From assembly GCA_946478915.1 (NCBI GenBank), contig CAMLER010000278.1, positions 1 through 6,846 on the forward strand: a DNA stretch of 6,846 nucleotides, given 5' to 3'. The notes beneath the pieces are model-generated. The model did no database searches, had not been told where the DNA came from, and saw nothing but the letters and a program-made list of their open reading frames with translations. Origin of the DNA: an uncultured Chryseolinea sp. (lineage in GTDB: Bacteria > Bacteroidota > Bacteroidia > Cytophagales > Cyclobacteriaceae). Position numbers and translations under genes: made by a program. This document shows positions 1-6,614 of the stretch, piece by piece; positions within the stretch are counted from its first letter, which is position 1, and every line of letters begins with the position of its first letter.

Positions 1-870
1 CGGACGACTTGGTTTGCTTGAATTGGATTGGATCTGTGCACTTGTTGCTTCCTCAATCCACTTGGCCGGTATAATCTGTTTCCCATTCCAGGTTCCCTTT
101 TGCAAAAGCAGCTGACCAAATTTTGCAATGTCTTCCGTTTTCAGACGTAATCCGTAACCGCCTGTGTTTATACCTTGAGGATCGCTTTCCCAATCTTCGT
201 CAATTATTCCAAGCGGGTCAAAAAGTCTGGGTTTCAAATATTGTTGCAAAGTCTGACCTGTTACCTTATGCACAATTGCCGATAACATGTAGCTAGCGCC
301 TGTATTATAAAGAAAAAATGTCCCCGGTTCTTTTTCAATGGGCTGACTAAGGAACGTCTTCGCCCACGGATCTGTCGAATGGCGCATGGGCTGAATAGTT
401 TCCTTTACATGACCGGTAGACATTGTCAATAAATGCTTCACTTTCATTTCCGCCAGATTGGAACTTATGCTGGTGGGTTTCTCTTCAGGAAAAAACGAGA
501 GCACCGGTGAATCGACCGTAAAGTGGCCCTCGCTGATGGCCAAACCAACTGCCGTTGAGGTAAAACTTTTACTTAACGAATAGAGAGTATGCTTCAAATG
601 TGATGCATATGGCGACCACCAGCCCTCTGCAATAACGTAACCTCGCCGCAGCACCATAATGCTGTGAAAATCTATATTGCACTTTGCAATCTCGTCCAGG
701 AAGGTATTAATGGCGGCCGAAGATACTCCCTGCGCCTCTGGAGTACTGCGTGGTAGATTGAATTTATTGACATTCTCTAAGTAATTACTGAAAGCCAGCG
801 TATCAAACGCAGCGATCCCAAGCGATCCCAGGCCTACCTTTTTTATAAAACTTCTCCGACTCGTTCGCAT
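1..870 (-). CDS. Serine hydrolase, beta-lactamase/PBP-like fold, Tat-exported (C-terminus missing)
   Basis: The frame is open from ATG at 870 to the window edge, giving 290 residues; the C-terminus lies outside. The N-terminus has a twin-arginine signal, SRRSFIK at residues 4-10, followed by a hydrophobic stretch (about 12-27), so the folded protein is probably exported by Tat. The body matches the beta-lactamase class C / EstB / 6-aminohexanoate-dimer hydrolase superfamily (PF00144 type). The nucleophile motif SxxK is S98-L-S-K101, and YNT at 188-190 fits the Tyr of the second motif (YxN/YxS in relatives). The third motif (KTG/HxG type) would lie beyond the edge. The conserved 'GGYGLRLKTEDIAKFGQLLL' block at 237-256 is typical of the family. 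These proteins act on ester, amide or peptide-like bonds; the substrate cannot be deduced, and drug resistance should not be assumed. It is separated from the upstream barrel gene by a terminator, so it is likely transcribed on its own. Confidence 0.9.
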   Translation of the reverse strand, partial: MRTSRRSFIKKVGLGSLGIAAFDTLAFSNYLENVNKFNLPRSTPEAQGVSSAAINTFLDEIAKCNIDFHSIMVLRRGYVIAEGWWSPYASHLKHTLYSLSKSFTSTAVGLAISEGHFTVDSPVLSFFPEEKPTSISSNLAEMKVKHLLTMSTGHVKETIQPMRHSTDPWAKTFLSQPIEKEPGTFFLYNTGASYMLSAIVHKVTGQTLQQYLKPRLFDPLGIIDEDWESDPQGINTGGYGLRLKTEDIAKFGQLLLQKGTWNGKQIIPAKWIEEATSAQIQSNSSKPSRP

Positions 871-886
871 TTTAAAGACAATATGA

Positions 887-911
887 GTGACTCAGAAAAA
901 ATTTCTGTCAC
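887..911 (-). promoter_or_regulatory. Stem-loop in the leader of the serine hydrolase gene
   Basis: CAGAAA (893-898) pairs with TTTCTG (902-907) around a 3-base loop. The stem extends outward by GTGA (887-890) with TCAC (908-911), leaving a 2-base bulge on one side. It lies 17 to 41 bases upstream of the ATG at 870. No T-tract follows it on either strand, so it is not an intrinsic terminator. It could be an operator or an mRNA leader hairpin. The structure is visible, but its function is inference. Confidence 0.3.
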
Positions 912-954
912 AACGAAAATTGCAAAATGAACCTTAGTTTAGGTACAGATTTTT

Positions 955-974
955 ATAAGCGGTGATAAGCGATG
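955..974. repeat. Two-copy 10-bp tandem repeat upstream of the serine hydrolase
   Basis: ATAAGCGGTG at 955-964 is followed directly by ATAAGCGATG at 965-974, matching at 9 of 10 positions. The copies are one helical turn apart and lie about 85-105 bases upstream of the hydrolase start. This spacing would suit a regulator binding one face of the DNA, but with only two copies it may be chance. The rest of 871-1079 shows no gene and no clear -7 element; TCATTTTG on the minus strand at 930-923 is one base off the consensus. Confidence 0.3.
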
Positions 975-1079
975 AACCGGCATAACGGGACACCTTACGA
1001 ATGCCAGTCGCCAGTGCTAGAATCGACAATGTAAGGCATGGAAATATTTCACTCCCTTAACAATACGTCCTCACCTGTC

Positions 1080-1115
1080 AAAAAAAAACGAGCTGTTGTC
1101 AGCCCGTTTTTTTTT
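1080..1115 (-). terminator. Intrinsic terminator of the outer-membrane barrel gene
   Basis: On the minus strand, eight A, then CGGGCTG, a 4-base ACAA loop, CAGCTCG and a run of T form a 15-bp stem with a single G-U wobble, ending in the U-tract. It starts about 30 bases after the stop codon of the barrel gene. On the + strand the same position is an A-C mismatch, so the structure favours leftward transcription. It should isolate the barrel gene from the serine hydrolase downstream. Confidence 0.9.
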
Positions 1116-1145
1116 AATTCTTTTGCGAGAATTTTTATTAATGAT

Positions 1146-1901
1146 TTAACGATCAGCTCCATTCAAGTTAAACGCCACATATAACTGACCTACCGAATTC
1201 TTCGCGCTTCCAAGCATTGCTTTAGCACCGGCACTTTCAGCAATTTCATTCAATCCATAGTTGTAACGCGCGCCCAGCTGAACCTGTCCAAGGTTAAACC
1301 CTATACCACCTACCAAACCATAATCCCAATTGTCAAAATTGTCGCGGTCGAGGGACAGGAATCCGTCACCCAAATCACCATCAGTATCAATGTTGGCGCC
1401 AACTAAATAAGCCCAATACGCACCAGCGTGAATTTCTGCAGCCTTGCCTAATTTAAATACAGCCAGGACAGGAACGTCGATGTAGCTCAAGTTAAATTTC
1501 GTTTCATGATCGATAATACCAAAATTATTTTTCACCTCGTTACCTTTCGTGGAGAAGTTTACCTCAGGCTGGATTGCAAACGCTTCTGTTGAAAATAATT
1601 GTCCATATATACCAGCATGAAATCCGAAGCGACCGTGTTTGTCAGTAACGTCATCGGTAATCAAATTACTGGCATTCAATCCACCTTTAATACCAACTCG
1701 AGGTCTTGATGAAAATTCGTCCCGATCATAATCCCGGTCAATATCAACTGTGCGTGTTTCAGTTTGCGTTTCAACCGTGGTTTCAGTTTCAGTAGTAGAA
1801 CCGTCCTGTGCATTTACGTTGAAAGTAAATAACATTATGACAGCCGCCACTGCGCCGATAAGCTTACATTGTTTTGGAAAAAGTACGTTCATTGAGTTCA
1901 T
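1146..1901 (-). CDS. Outer-membrane beta-barrel protein (PorT-like family)
   Basis: This 251-residue protein has a signal peptide: a charged start, a hydrophobic core at about 14-28, and an NVNA|Q cleavage site after residue 31. A low-complexity Thr/Glu stretch (about 36-51) and an acidic/basic segment with DRDYDRDEF (about 55-63) follow. From about 68 there are alternating hydrophobic strands with glycines and aromatics, opening with RVGIKGGLNASNL and closing with GQLYVAFNLN. This layout fits the small 8-strand barrel proteins of Bacteroidota (PF13568-type, loosely called PorT family). Expected location is the outer membrane; the role is unknown, since most members are uncharacterised. ATG 1901 is used here; a second ATG at 1892 (residue 4) is an equally possible start and leaves the signal peptide intact. 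It stands alone: divergent from the cyclase gene and followed by its own terminator. Confidence 0.88.
   Translation of the reverse strand: MNSMNVLFPKQCKLIGAVAAVIMLFTFNVNAQDGSTTETETTVETQTETRTVDIDRDYDRDEFSSRPRVGIKGGLNASNLITDDVTDKHGRFGFHAGIYGQLFSTEAFAIQPEVNFSTKGNEVKNNFGIIDHETKFNLSYIDVPVLAVFKLGKAAEIHAGAYWAYLVGANIDTDGDLGDGFLSLDRDNFDNWDYGLVGGIGFNLGQVQLGARYNYGLNEIAESAGAKAMLGSAKNSVGQLYVAFNLNGADR
1756..1791 (-). repeat. Imperfect hexamer repeat coding for Thr-Glu dipeptides
   Basis: GTTTCA (TGAAAC on the coding strand) recurs in register at 1756, 1768, 1780 and 1786, with degenerate hexamers between. It encodes the alternating T-E/V-E linker just after the signal peptide of the barrel protein. The 6-base unit keeps the reading frame, so copy-number change would lengthen or shorten the linker without inactivating the gene. 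Confidence 0.5.
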
Positions 1902-1919
1902 ATTATCGCATTTTTGTTT

Positions 1920-1927
1920 AAAAATTA
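1920..1927 (-). promoter_or_regulatory. Candidate -7 element for the barrel gene
   Basis: The minus strand reads TAATTTTT, one base away from the Bacteroidota -7 consensus TAnnTTTG, 18 bases upstream of ATG 1901. No convincing -33 TTG lies at the expected distance; only TTC-containing sequence is there. The AT-rich context makes chance matches likely, so this is a weak call. Confidence 0.25.
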
Positions 1928-2133
1928 CTCCAATAAAGCACTATGAAAGAACATGCCATTTTTAGTCTCGCAACGGTTGCATTGGGTAAAATGAGTTTAT
2001 AGGGCGTTTTGCATTTATAAGGTGGATTGTGAAAATTAAAATTGTTCCACAAAACAGCTTTTACACTCAAAAATGCTGTGCACTTGGTCAACAACGTGTG
2101 GATAATTTTCAGCGTTCGCTTTAGTTTCTTTGC

Positions 2134-2141
2134 TAATTTTG
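2134..2141 (+). promoter_or_regulatory. Bacteroidota-type -7 promoter element of the cyclase gene
   Basis: TAATTTTG matches TAnnTTTG at every fixed position. It ends 6 bases before ATG 2148, which would place transcription start at or within a few bases of the ATG. The -33 region is weak: TTC at 2115-2117 is the nearest candidate. The element overlaps the in-frame TTG at 2130, so that codon could not be the start if this promoter is used. Confidence 0.5.
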
Positions 2142-2147
2142 CATGCC

Positions 2148-4067
2148 ATGCGCGAACTTGTAGCCATCGTTTTTGCAGATATGACAGGGTATACTGCCCT
2201 GATGCAGGATAATGAACAGTTAGCAGTATCGAAGCGAAAGCGTCTCAAAGATGTTTTGGAAACTTCAATCCAAAGATTCAACGGCAAGCTTCTTCAAAAT
2301 TATGGCGATGGTTCACTGAGCATTTTTAGAAGTGCTATTGATGCAGTGCAATGTGTTGTCAACATTCAACAACAATTGAGGGAAAGCCCGCAGGTCGATT
2401 TAAGAATTGGAATTCACACTGGTGACGTATCCGTTGATGACGGTGCAATATATGGAGACGGAGTAAATCTGGCATCCAGAATTGAATCAATAGCAACTCC
2501 AGGCAGCATTCTTATTTCTGAAAAGGTATACGACGAGGTGAAAAATCAGGAGACGGTTAAAGTGAAAGAGCTGGGGATGTTCGAGTTCAAGAATGTAAAA
2601 AATCCAGTAAAAGTATATGCCGTTGCGAACAGCGGCCTCGTTGTTCCAACGCGGGCGGACCTCACCGGTAAAACCAGCGTACCTTCAAACCGCCTCGCGG
2701 TTCTACCTTTTGTGAACATGAGCTCGGATCCGGACAATGAATTCTTCAGTGACGGTATTACTGAAGAACTTCTAAATGCGCTGACTAAAGTCGAAGGATT
2801 ACAGGTCACTTCACGAACCTCGGTTTTTTCATTCAAAGGTAAGAATGAGGACATACGCGATATCGCCATTAAGCTTAACGTCGATAAGGTTTTAGAGGGA
2901 AGCGTTCGCAAAGTTGGGAAAAGAGTTCGGATAACTGCTCAGTTAATTAATGCCGCTGACGGATACCACCTTTGGAGCGAGAGCTATGACCGGAATCTTG
3001 ACGATATCTTTGAAGTTCAGGATGAGATTAGCGCAATCATTACAAACAAATTGAGAGAAAACTTTTCATTGCAAAAACTAGAACCCTTTGTAAAGGCACC
3101 CACAAAAAATATTGAAGCATACACAAACTACCTGAAGGGTTTGCATTATTGGAACAATCTTACTCCTGCCGACACTCGCAAAGCAATTGAATGCTTCGAA
3201 AAAGCTTTCGAAGAGGAACCAAATTATGCACAGGCATATGCAATGGCCGCAGGAGCATACAGCAACCTGGGGGCTACTGGTCAGATGCTACCTGAAAGAG
3301 CCTTTCAATTTGCAAAGAAATATGCTGATAAAGCTTTAACACTAGATGATACAATAGCTGAGGGACATATTGCCAGAGGCAGCTATTTCCTATTCTACGA
3401 ATGGAAATGGCAAGAGAGTTTCGAATCCTTGCAAAAAGCCATCAAGCTTAATCCGGCTGCAACGATAGCATATCAGCTGTTGAGTTTTTACTATGTTACC
3501 ACAGGCCACATAAGTGAAGCTGTAAAAACGATGGAAGAAGCAGTAAAAATCGACCCGCTTTCTCCTATTATTAACCAGGCTCTGGGCAATACTTATATAT
3601 TCGCAGAACGTTATGACGACGCAATACGCCAGGCTGAGAAAATGCTGGAGATTAATCCACAGATGCGCAGTAGCCTGGAGTTAAAAGCATGGGCAATTGG
3701 ATTAAAAGGAGATTGGCATCAGGCACTTGAATTTTTCAAGGAAATACACAGATTGACCAACCATCCTTTGAAAGGGCTAATGGGAGTTGGATATTCATAC
3801 GCCAAGCTGGGAATGCAGGAAAAAGCCATGGAATGCATTGACAAATTGGAGCAGCGGCAAAAAGAAGATCCTGACTCAGTAATTGATGCAGACCTCGTTG
3901 GAATCTGGATTGCGCTCGGAAATGCTGATAAGGCCTTTTATCATATCAACCAATGCGTCGAGAAACGTATGGCTCCTGTTAATTATTTTCTGGAGTATCC
4001 GGTTTTTGAAGGATTGAGAAAGGACCCGCGCTACTTCGATCTCAAGTCAAGAATGAATTTGAGTTAA
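2148..4067 (+). CDS. Class III adenylate/guanylate cyclase with TolB-like domain and TPR repeats
   Basis: This predicted soluble protein has 639 residues and no signal peptide or membrane segment. Residues 1-160 are a class III cyclase catalytic domain, which forms cAMP or cGMP from NTP as a dimer. Metal-binding aspartates are D11 (FADMTGYT) and D54 (YGDG); transition-state residues are N107 and R111 in GDGVNLASR. The usual base-selecting Lys and Asp appear as Q50 and A100, so the product is uncertain. Residues about 181-300 (LAVLPFVNMSSD onward to FEVQDEI) form a TolB/FlgO-like alpha/beta domain seen in many cyclase-TPR proteins. Residues about 313-620 are TPR-type helical repeats (for example AIECFEKAFEEEPNYAQAYA), a likely protein-interaction tail. 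The frame also allows a TTG at 2130, but ATG 2148 puts RELVAIVFADM at the N-terminus as in relatives. The gene is divergent from the barrel gene and convergent with the polysaccharide genes, so it is probably monocistronic. Confidence 0.92.
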   Translation: MRELVAIVFADMTGYTALMQDNEQLAVSKRKRLKDVLETSIQRFNGKLLQNYGDGSLSIFRSAIDAVQCVVNIQQQLRESPQVDLRIGIHTGDVSVDDGAIYGDGVNLASRIESIATPGSILISEKVYDEVKNQETVKVKELGMFEFKNVKNPVKVYAVANSGLVVPTRADLTGKTSVPSNRLAVLPFVNMSSDPDNEFFSDGITEELLNALTKVEGLQVTSRTSVFSFKGKNEDIRDIAIKLNVDKVLEGSVRKVGKRVRITAQLINAADGYHLWSESYDRNLDDIFEVQDEISAIITNKLRENFSLQKLEPFVKAPTKNIEAYTNYLKGLHYWNNLTPADTRKAIECFEKAFEEEPNYAQAYAMAAGAYSNLGATGQMLPERAFQFAKKYADKALTLDDTIAEGHIARGSYFLFYEWKWQESFESLQKAIKLNPAATIAYQLLSFYYVTTGHISEAVKTMEEAVKIDPLSPIINQALGNTYIFAERYDDAIRQAEKMLEINPQMRSSLELKAWAIGLKGDWHQALEFFKEIHRLTNHPLKGLMGVGYSYAKLGMQEKAMECIDKLEQRQKEDPDSVIDADLVGIWIALGNADKAFYHINQCVEKRMAPVNYFLEYPVFEGLRKDPRYFDLKSRMNLS

Positions 4068-4129
4068 CGGAGTTGCTACCTGATCCAGCCTTAATATCGG
4101 GTGTTTGGAACTGGATGGAACAAAGACTA

Positions 4130-4678
4130 CTAACTAACTATTTTTCTTTGTCTGACAAATACAGATGGATTCCCTGAATAAATGCCATAAGCTTCTAGGT
4201 TTTTTGCGGCAACAGAATTGACCGTTAGGATGGAATGCGATTTACACGTTATCCCAGGGCAAACAACAGATTGTGCACCAATCCAAACGCCATCCTCCAG
4301 AATTATTTTGCCCAGGCGATAAGGAAAACTGCTAACCGTATAATCATGATTGCCGGTCAGCAACATAGCGCCTTGTGAGATACTTACGTTATTTCCTATT
4401 ACAACATTTTCGAGATTATCTATCCATACAGATTCTCCAATCCAACAATTCTCCCCTACAATTAGTCGCCACGGGTTTTTTATTCTGACTTTAGTTTTGA
4501 TGACCAATCCTTTTCCGATTTTGGCGCCAAAGACAATTAACAGCCATCTCTTCAAACCATAGGGCCACGGAAAAGCACTATCAAGAATATAATAGTTTAC
4601 AAAAAACCAAATGAAGACTTTTAAAGTGGGTCCAGCTTTGTATCCCCCTGTATCGAATTTTGAAAGATCTGCATGCAT
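4130..4678 (-). CDS. WcaF-like O-acetyltransferase (left-handed beta-helix)
   Basis: The 182-residue length is about that of WcaF-type putative colanic acid acetyltransferases. A hydrophobic, aromatic N-terminal part (about 19-50, ending in KRWLLIVFGAKIG) is followed by hexapeptide repeats, including VGENCWIG, LENVVIGNNVSI and EDGVWIGAQSVVCPGI, which form a left-handed beta-helix. H111 in TGNHDY is the probable catalytic base and YSGNPS (167-172) is the usual C-terminal turn. Family members transfer acetyl from acetyl-CoA to a sugar of an extracellular polysaccharide; the acceptor here is unknown. It is the last gene of the leftward run, 47 bases after the glycosyltransferase. Its TAG stop is followed by further stops (TAGTTAGTAG). 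No intrinsic terminator is evident in the 62-bp gap to the cyclase gene. Colanic acid itself is not implied; the symbol wcaF is withheld because the polymer is unknown. Confidence 0.9.
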   Translation of the reverse strand: MHADLSKFDTGGYKAGPTLKVFIWFFVNYYILDSAFPWPYGLKRWLLIVFGAKIGKGLVIKTKVRIKNPWRLIVGENCWIGESVWIDNLENVVIGNNVSISQGAMLLTGNHDYTVSSFPYRLGKIILEDGVWIGAQSVVCPGITCKSHSILTVNSVAAKNLEAYGIYSGNPSVFVRQRKIVS

Positions 4679-4725
4679 TATAAAAAAGCTGTGTTGAATA
4701 AGTTGTATTACAATAATAAGCCAAT

Positions 4726-5901
4726 TTACGATTTCAATGCTTCAACTATACGGTGTGCGACCGGATCGATTGCAAAGTTTATTTCGTAAGTAGTCTTGGC
4801 CTGCGCTGTCATTTTTTGTTTTTCTTCATGTGATAAACTCAGCCATCGAGCTAGCATCTTCTGGGTCCCTTCGACAGTATCGGTAGAAACTATGCCGCCG
4901 CCGCCCGCCTCAATTTCACGCCAGATATTGACTTTATCAGATATTAGCACCGGTTTGGAACAAGCCAAGCTTTCAACCACTGCGATTCCAAAATTTTCCT
5001 GATGACTGGGCAATACGAACGCTTCACAATTATAAAAACATCCCCATTTTTCATCGCCAGTGAGCATACCTGGAAAAAAAACAGAATTGGATAAATTACT
5101 TTCTGCGACCATCCGCTGAATCCTCCTTCCATATTCAGATTCTAATCCAGGGCCGGCAACAACAAGTTTTGTCGAATTATTTGATGTGATTTTTGAATAT
5201 GCATCGATTAGGAGGTCGACACCTTTCTTTTCATGTATCCTGCTGATGAAAAGAAAATATTTTTGATCCTTCAACTCAGGACATTTTGAAAAAAAAGCAC
5301 TATGCATTGCGGCAGTAGGCGATGGTGGCGGCTCTATGCCAAATCCGACATTTGACTCTTTCCTTGGCTTGTATGGTTTGAAGGGTTCGCGTGCAAGCAA
5401 AAGTTCAGTTTTGCAAGTAAACAATAAGCCATCTGCCTTATTTATAATATCTCCTTCTATTAATTTCCAGTATAACCAGTTTCTTGCGGCCTTGAGCTTT
5501 CGTTCAGGAGCTCGCTGAAAATAAGGATCCAGCATTCCATGGGGCATAACAAAAAGCTTTTGAGACATTCCACTATGATCCTTTTTAATTTTCCGAAATA
5601 CCTTGCTAGTAGCATATCCGTGATATTGCCAAAGCCCATGAACAATTACAACATCGAATCTTTGGAAATTATTAAACAGCCAAGAACTTAAGTTAGAGCT
5701 ATAGCTCCATGGTCCCTTCGAAGGGCCTATCGCATGAATCTGAAACAAGTCTTTTTTAAGAAAGGCAGCACGCGGATGATCTAAACAGACGACTTCAGAC
5801 GCCACACCAATCTTTTTTAAAGATGATACTATGGTTCGTACAGCTTGCGAAGTTCCTCCATAAGAGGGGTCCATACTATTTATAACGTGGAGGATATTCA
5901 T
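4726..5901 (-). CDS. GT4-family glycosyltransferase (GT-B fold)
   Basis: This 391-residue protein is full length for the family. The N-terminal Rossmann half opens with MNILHVINSMDPSYGGTSQA, including the glycine loop near the active site, and has VIVHGLW at 85-91 and MPHGML at 119-124. The C-terminal donor-binding half contains FISRIHEKKG (218-227), whose R221 and a nearby Lys (225/226) fit the phosphate-contacting pair. The EX7E signature is E302 to E310 in QENFGIAVVESLAC. GT4 enzymes retain configuration and transfer a sugar from a nucleotide donor; donor and acceptor cannot be read from the sequence. It is likely cytoplasmic or peripheral to the inner membrane and acts on a lipid-linked repeat unit. 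ATG 5901 is chosen because the first strand begins at residue 2. Gaps of 50 bases to the upstream acyltransferase and 47 bases to the next gene suggest co-transcription. Confidence 0.93.
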   Translation of the reverse strand: MNILHVINSMDPSYGGTSQAVRTIVSSLKKIGVASEVVCLDHPRAAFLKKDLFQIHAIGPSKGPWSYSSNLSSWLFNNFQRFDVVIVHGLWQYHGYATSKVFRKIKKDHSGMSQKLFVMPHGMLDPYFQRAPERKLKAARNWLYWKLIEGDIINKADGLLFTCKTELLLAREPFKPYKPRKESNVGFGIEPPPSPTAAMHSAFFSKCPELKDQKYFLFISRIHEKKGVDLLIDAYSKITSNNSTKLVVAGPGLESEYGRRIQRMVAESNLSNSVFFPGMLTGDEKWGCFYNCEAFVLPSHQENFGIAVVESLACSKPVLISDKVNIWREIEAGGGGIVSTDTVEGTQKMLARWLSLSHEEKQKMTAQAKTTYEINFAIDPVAHRIVEALKS

Positions 5902-5951
5902 TGTAAGTATTCTCAGACAAAATAAAATCCGGACTTAATCATATTTTCACA

Positions 5952-6614
5952 TCAGTGAACGAAACCATCTGACCGGGTAAAATATTTCGCATCCTTAGAT
6001 ATTTCAGTAATCGCTTTGGCCGGTACTCCCCCATACAAAGTCCACTCGGTTGTAAAGGCCTTGCTCAGCAACGATTTAGCGCCAAGCACTGATCTAGAAG
6101 GTAAATTCGAACCGCCCAACACCACAACGTTCGTACCTACGAAACAATATTCCCCTATCGTTATGGGAGAGCTATCCTGGCGACTATTAACAAGGTCTAT
6201 AGAGTGTGTAAGAAGTTGGGATCCATATCCTGCGATTGTCGAAAATCGTCCTATGATAATTCGATCTGTGCAATCTATGTGATGATTTTTTGTTATTGCC
6301 GAAGACTCTCCCATCACAAGTTCCGGATGGCGATTCTCTTGATGCCTGAAGTGTAAACTATCACTGTGCAGCGGGAAACCTGTAATCCAATTTCCACGAC
6401 CGATAATCGAATTTTGTTTCATTTCTATCCGACTAAGGTTGATCGCTACTGTCAGATGGTCGATTCTTGTATTCGCCTCCATAACCAAAGTCTGAGGAAA
6501 AATCCACGATAGGCCTATGCGCGCTGTAGGATGAATTTGAAATCCAAACCAGGTTTGCAATGCCCTTCTCCTCAGCGTCCAAGGAAGAAAATATGTCAAT
6601 AGTTTTAGCAACAT
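5952..6614 (-). CDS. Hexapeptide-repeat acyltransferase of a polysaccharide cluster
   Basis: The protein has 220 residues. A short amphipathic N-terminus (LLKLLTYFLPWTLRRRALQ) is followed by irregular hexapeptide turns (HPTARIG, NSIIGRGNWI, DRIIIGRFSTIAG) and a clear C-terminal beta-helix (SPITIGEYCFVGTNVVVLGG, LPSRSVLGAKSLL), ending in YGGVPAKAI, the common closing turn of sugar O-acetyltransferases. Candidate catalytic histidines are H111/H112 (NHHIDC) and H137 (LLTHSID). The family transfers acetyl or a similar group to a sugar; the acceptor is unknown. It is distinct in sequence from the WcaF-like protein at 4130-4678, so the cluster may acetylate two positions. Its ATG lies within the end of the preceding glycosyltransferase gene (ATGTTGCTAA, 10-bp overlap), indicating translational coupling in one operon. 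Confidence 0.88.
   Translation of the reverse strand: MLLKLLTYFLPWTLRRRALQTWFGFQIHPTARIGLSWIFPQTLVMEANTRIDHLTVAINLSRIEMKQNSIIGRGNWITGFPLHSDSLHFRHQENRHPELVMGESSAITKNHHIDCTDRIIIGRFSTIAGYGSQLLTHSIDLVNSRQDSSPITIGEYCFVGTNVVVLGGSNLPSRSVLGAKSLLSKAFTTEWTLYGGVPAKAITEISKDAKYFTRSDGFVH

Noticed and set aside
993..1036. CCTTAC...GTAAGG inverted repeat in the 871-1079 non-coding stretch
   Set aside because: 6-bp arms around a 32-base loop are expected by chance; no further pairing supports it.
1041..1050. GAAATATTTC perfect palindrome
   Set aside because: Short and AT-rich, so likely chance; no second copy seen nearby.
2130..2147. TTG at 2130 as start of the cyclase gene, adding six residues
   Set aside because: It overlaps the -7 element and places extra residues before the conserved first strand; ATG 2148 fits the family better.
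2036..2287. 83-residue minus-strand reading frame overlapping the cyclase start
   Set aside because: Mostly antisense to the conserved cyclase domain, with no recognisable motif; a shadow frame.
2546..2911. 121-residue minus-strand reading frame inside the cyclase gene
   Set aside because: Fully antisense to conserved cyclase and TolB-like coding sequence; no independent support.
4083..4116. ATCCAG...CTGGAT inverted repeat in the convergent gap, considered as a bidirectional terminator
   Set aside because: Only 6 bp with a 22-base loop and no T-tract on either side; too weak to call.
5918..5925. Minus-strand TTATTTTG as an internal promoter before the glycosyltransferase at 4726-5901
   Set aside because: It misses the conserved A at position 2 of TAnnTTTG and has no -33 partner; the short gap fits operon read-through.
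6016..6282. 88-residue + strand reading frame inside the acyltransferase gene
   Set aside because: Antisense to a well-supported beta-helix acyltransferase; no family resemblance.
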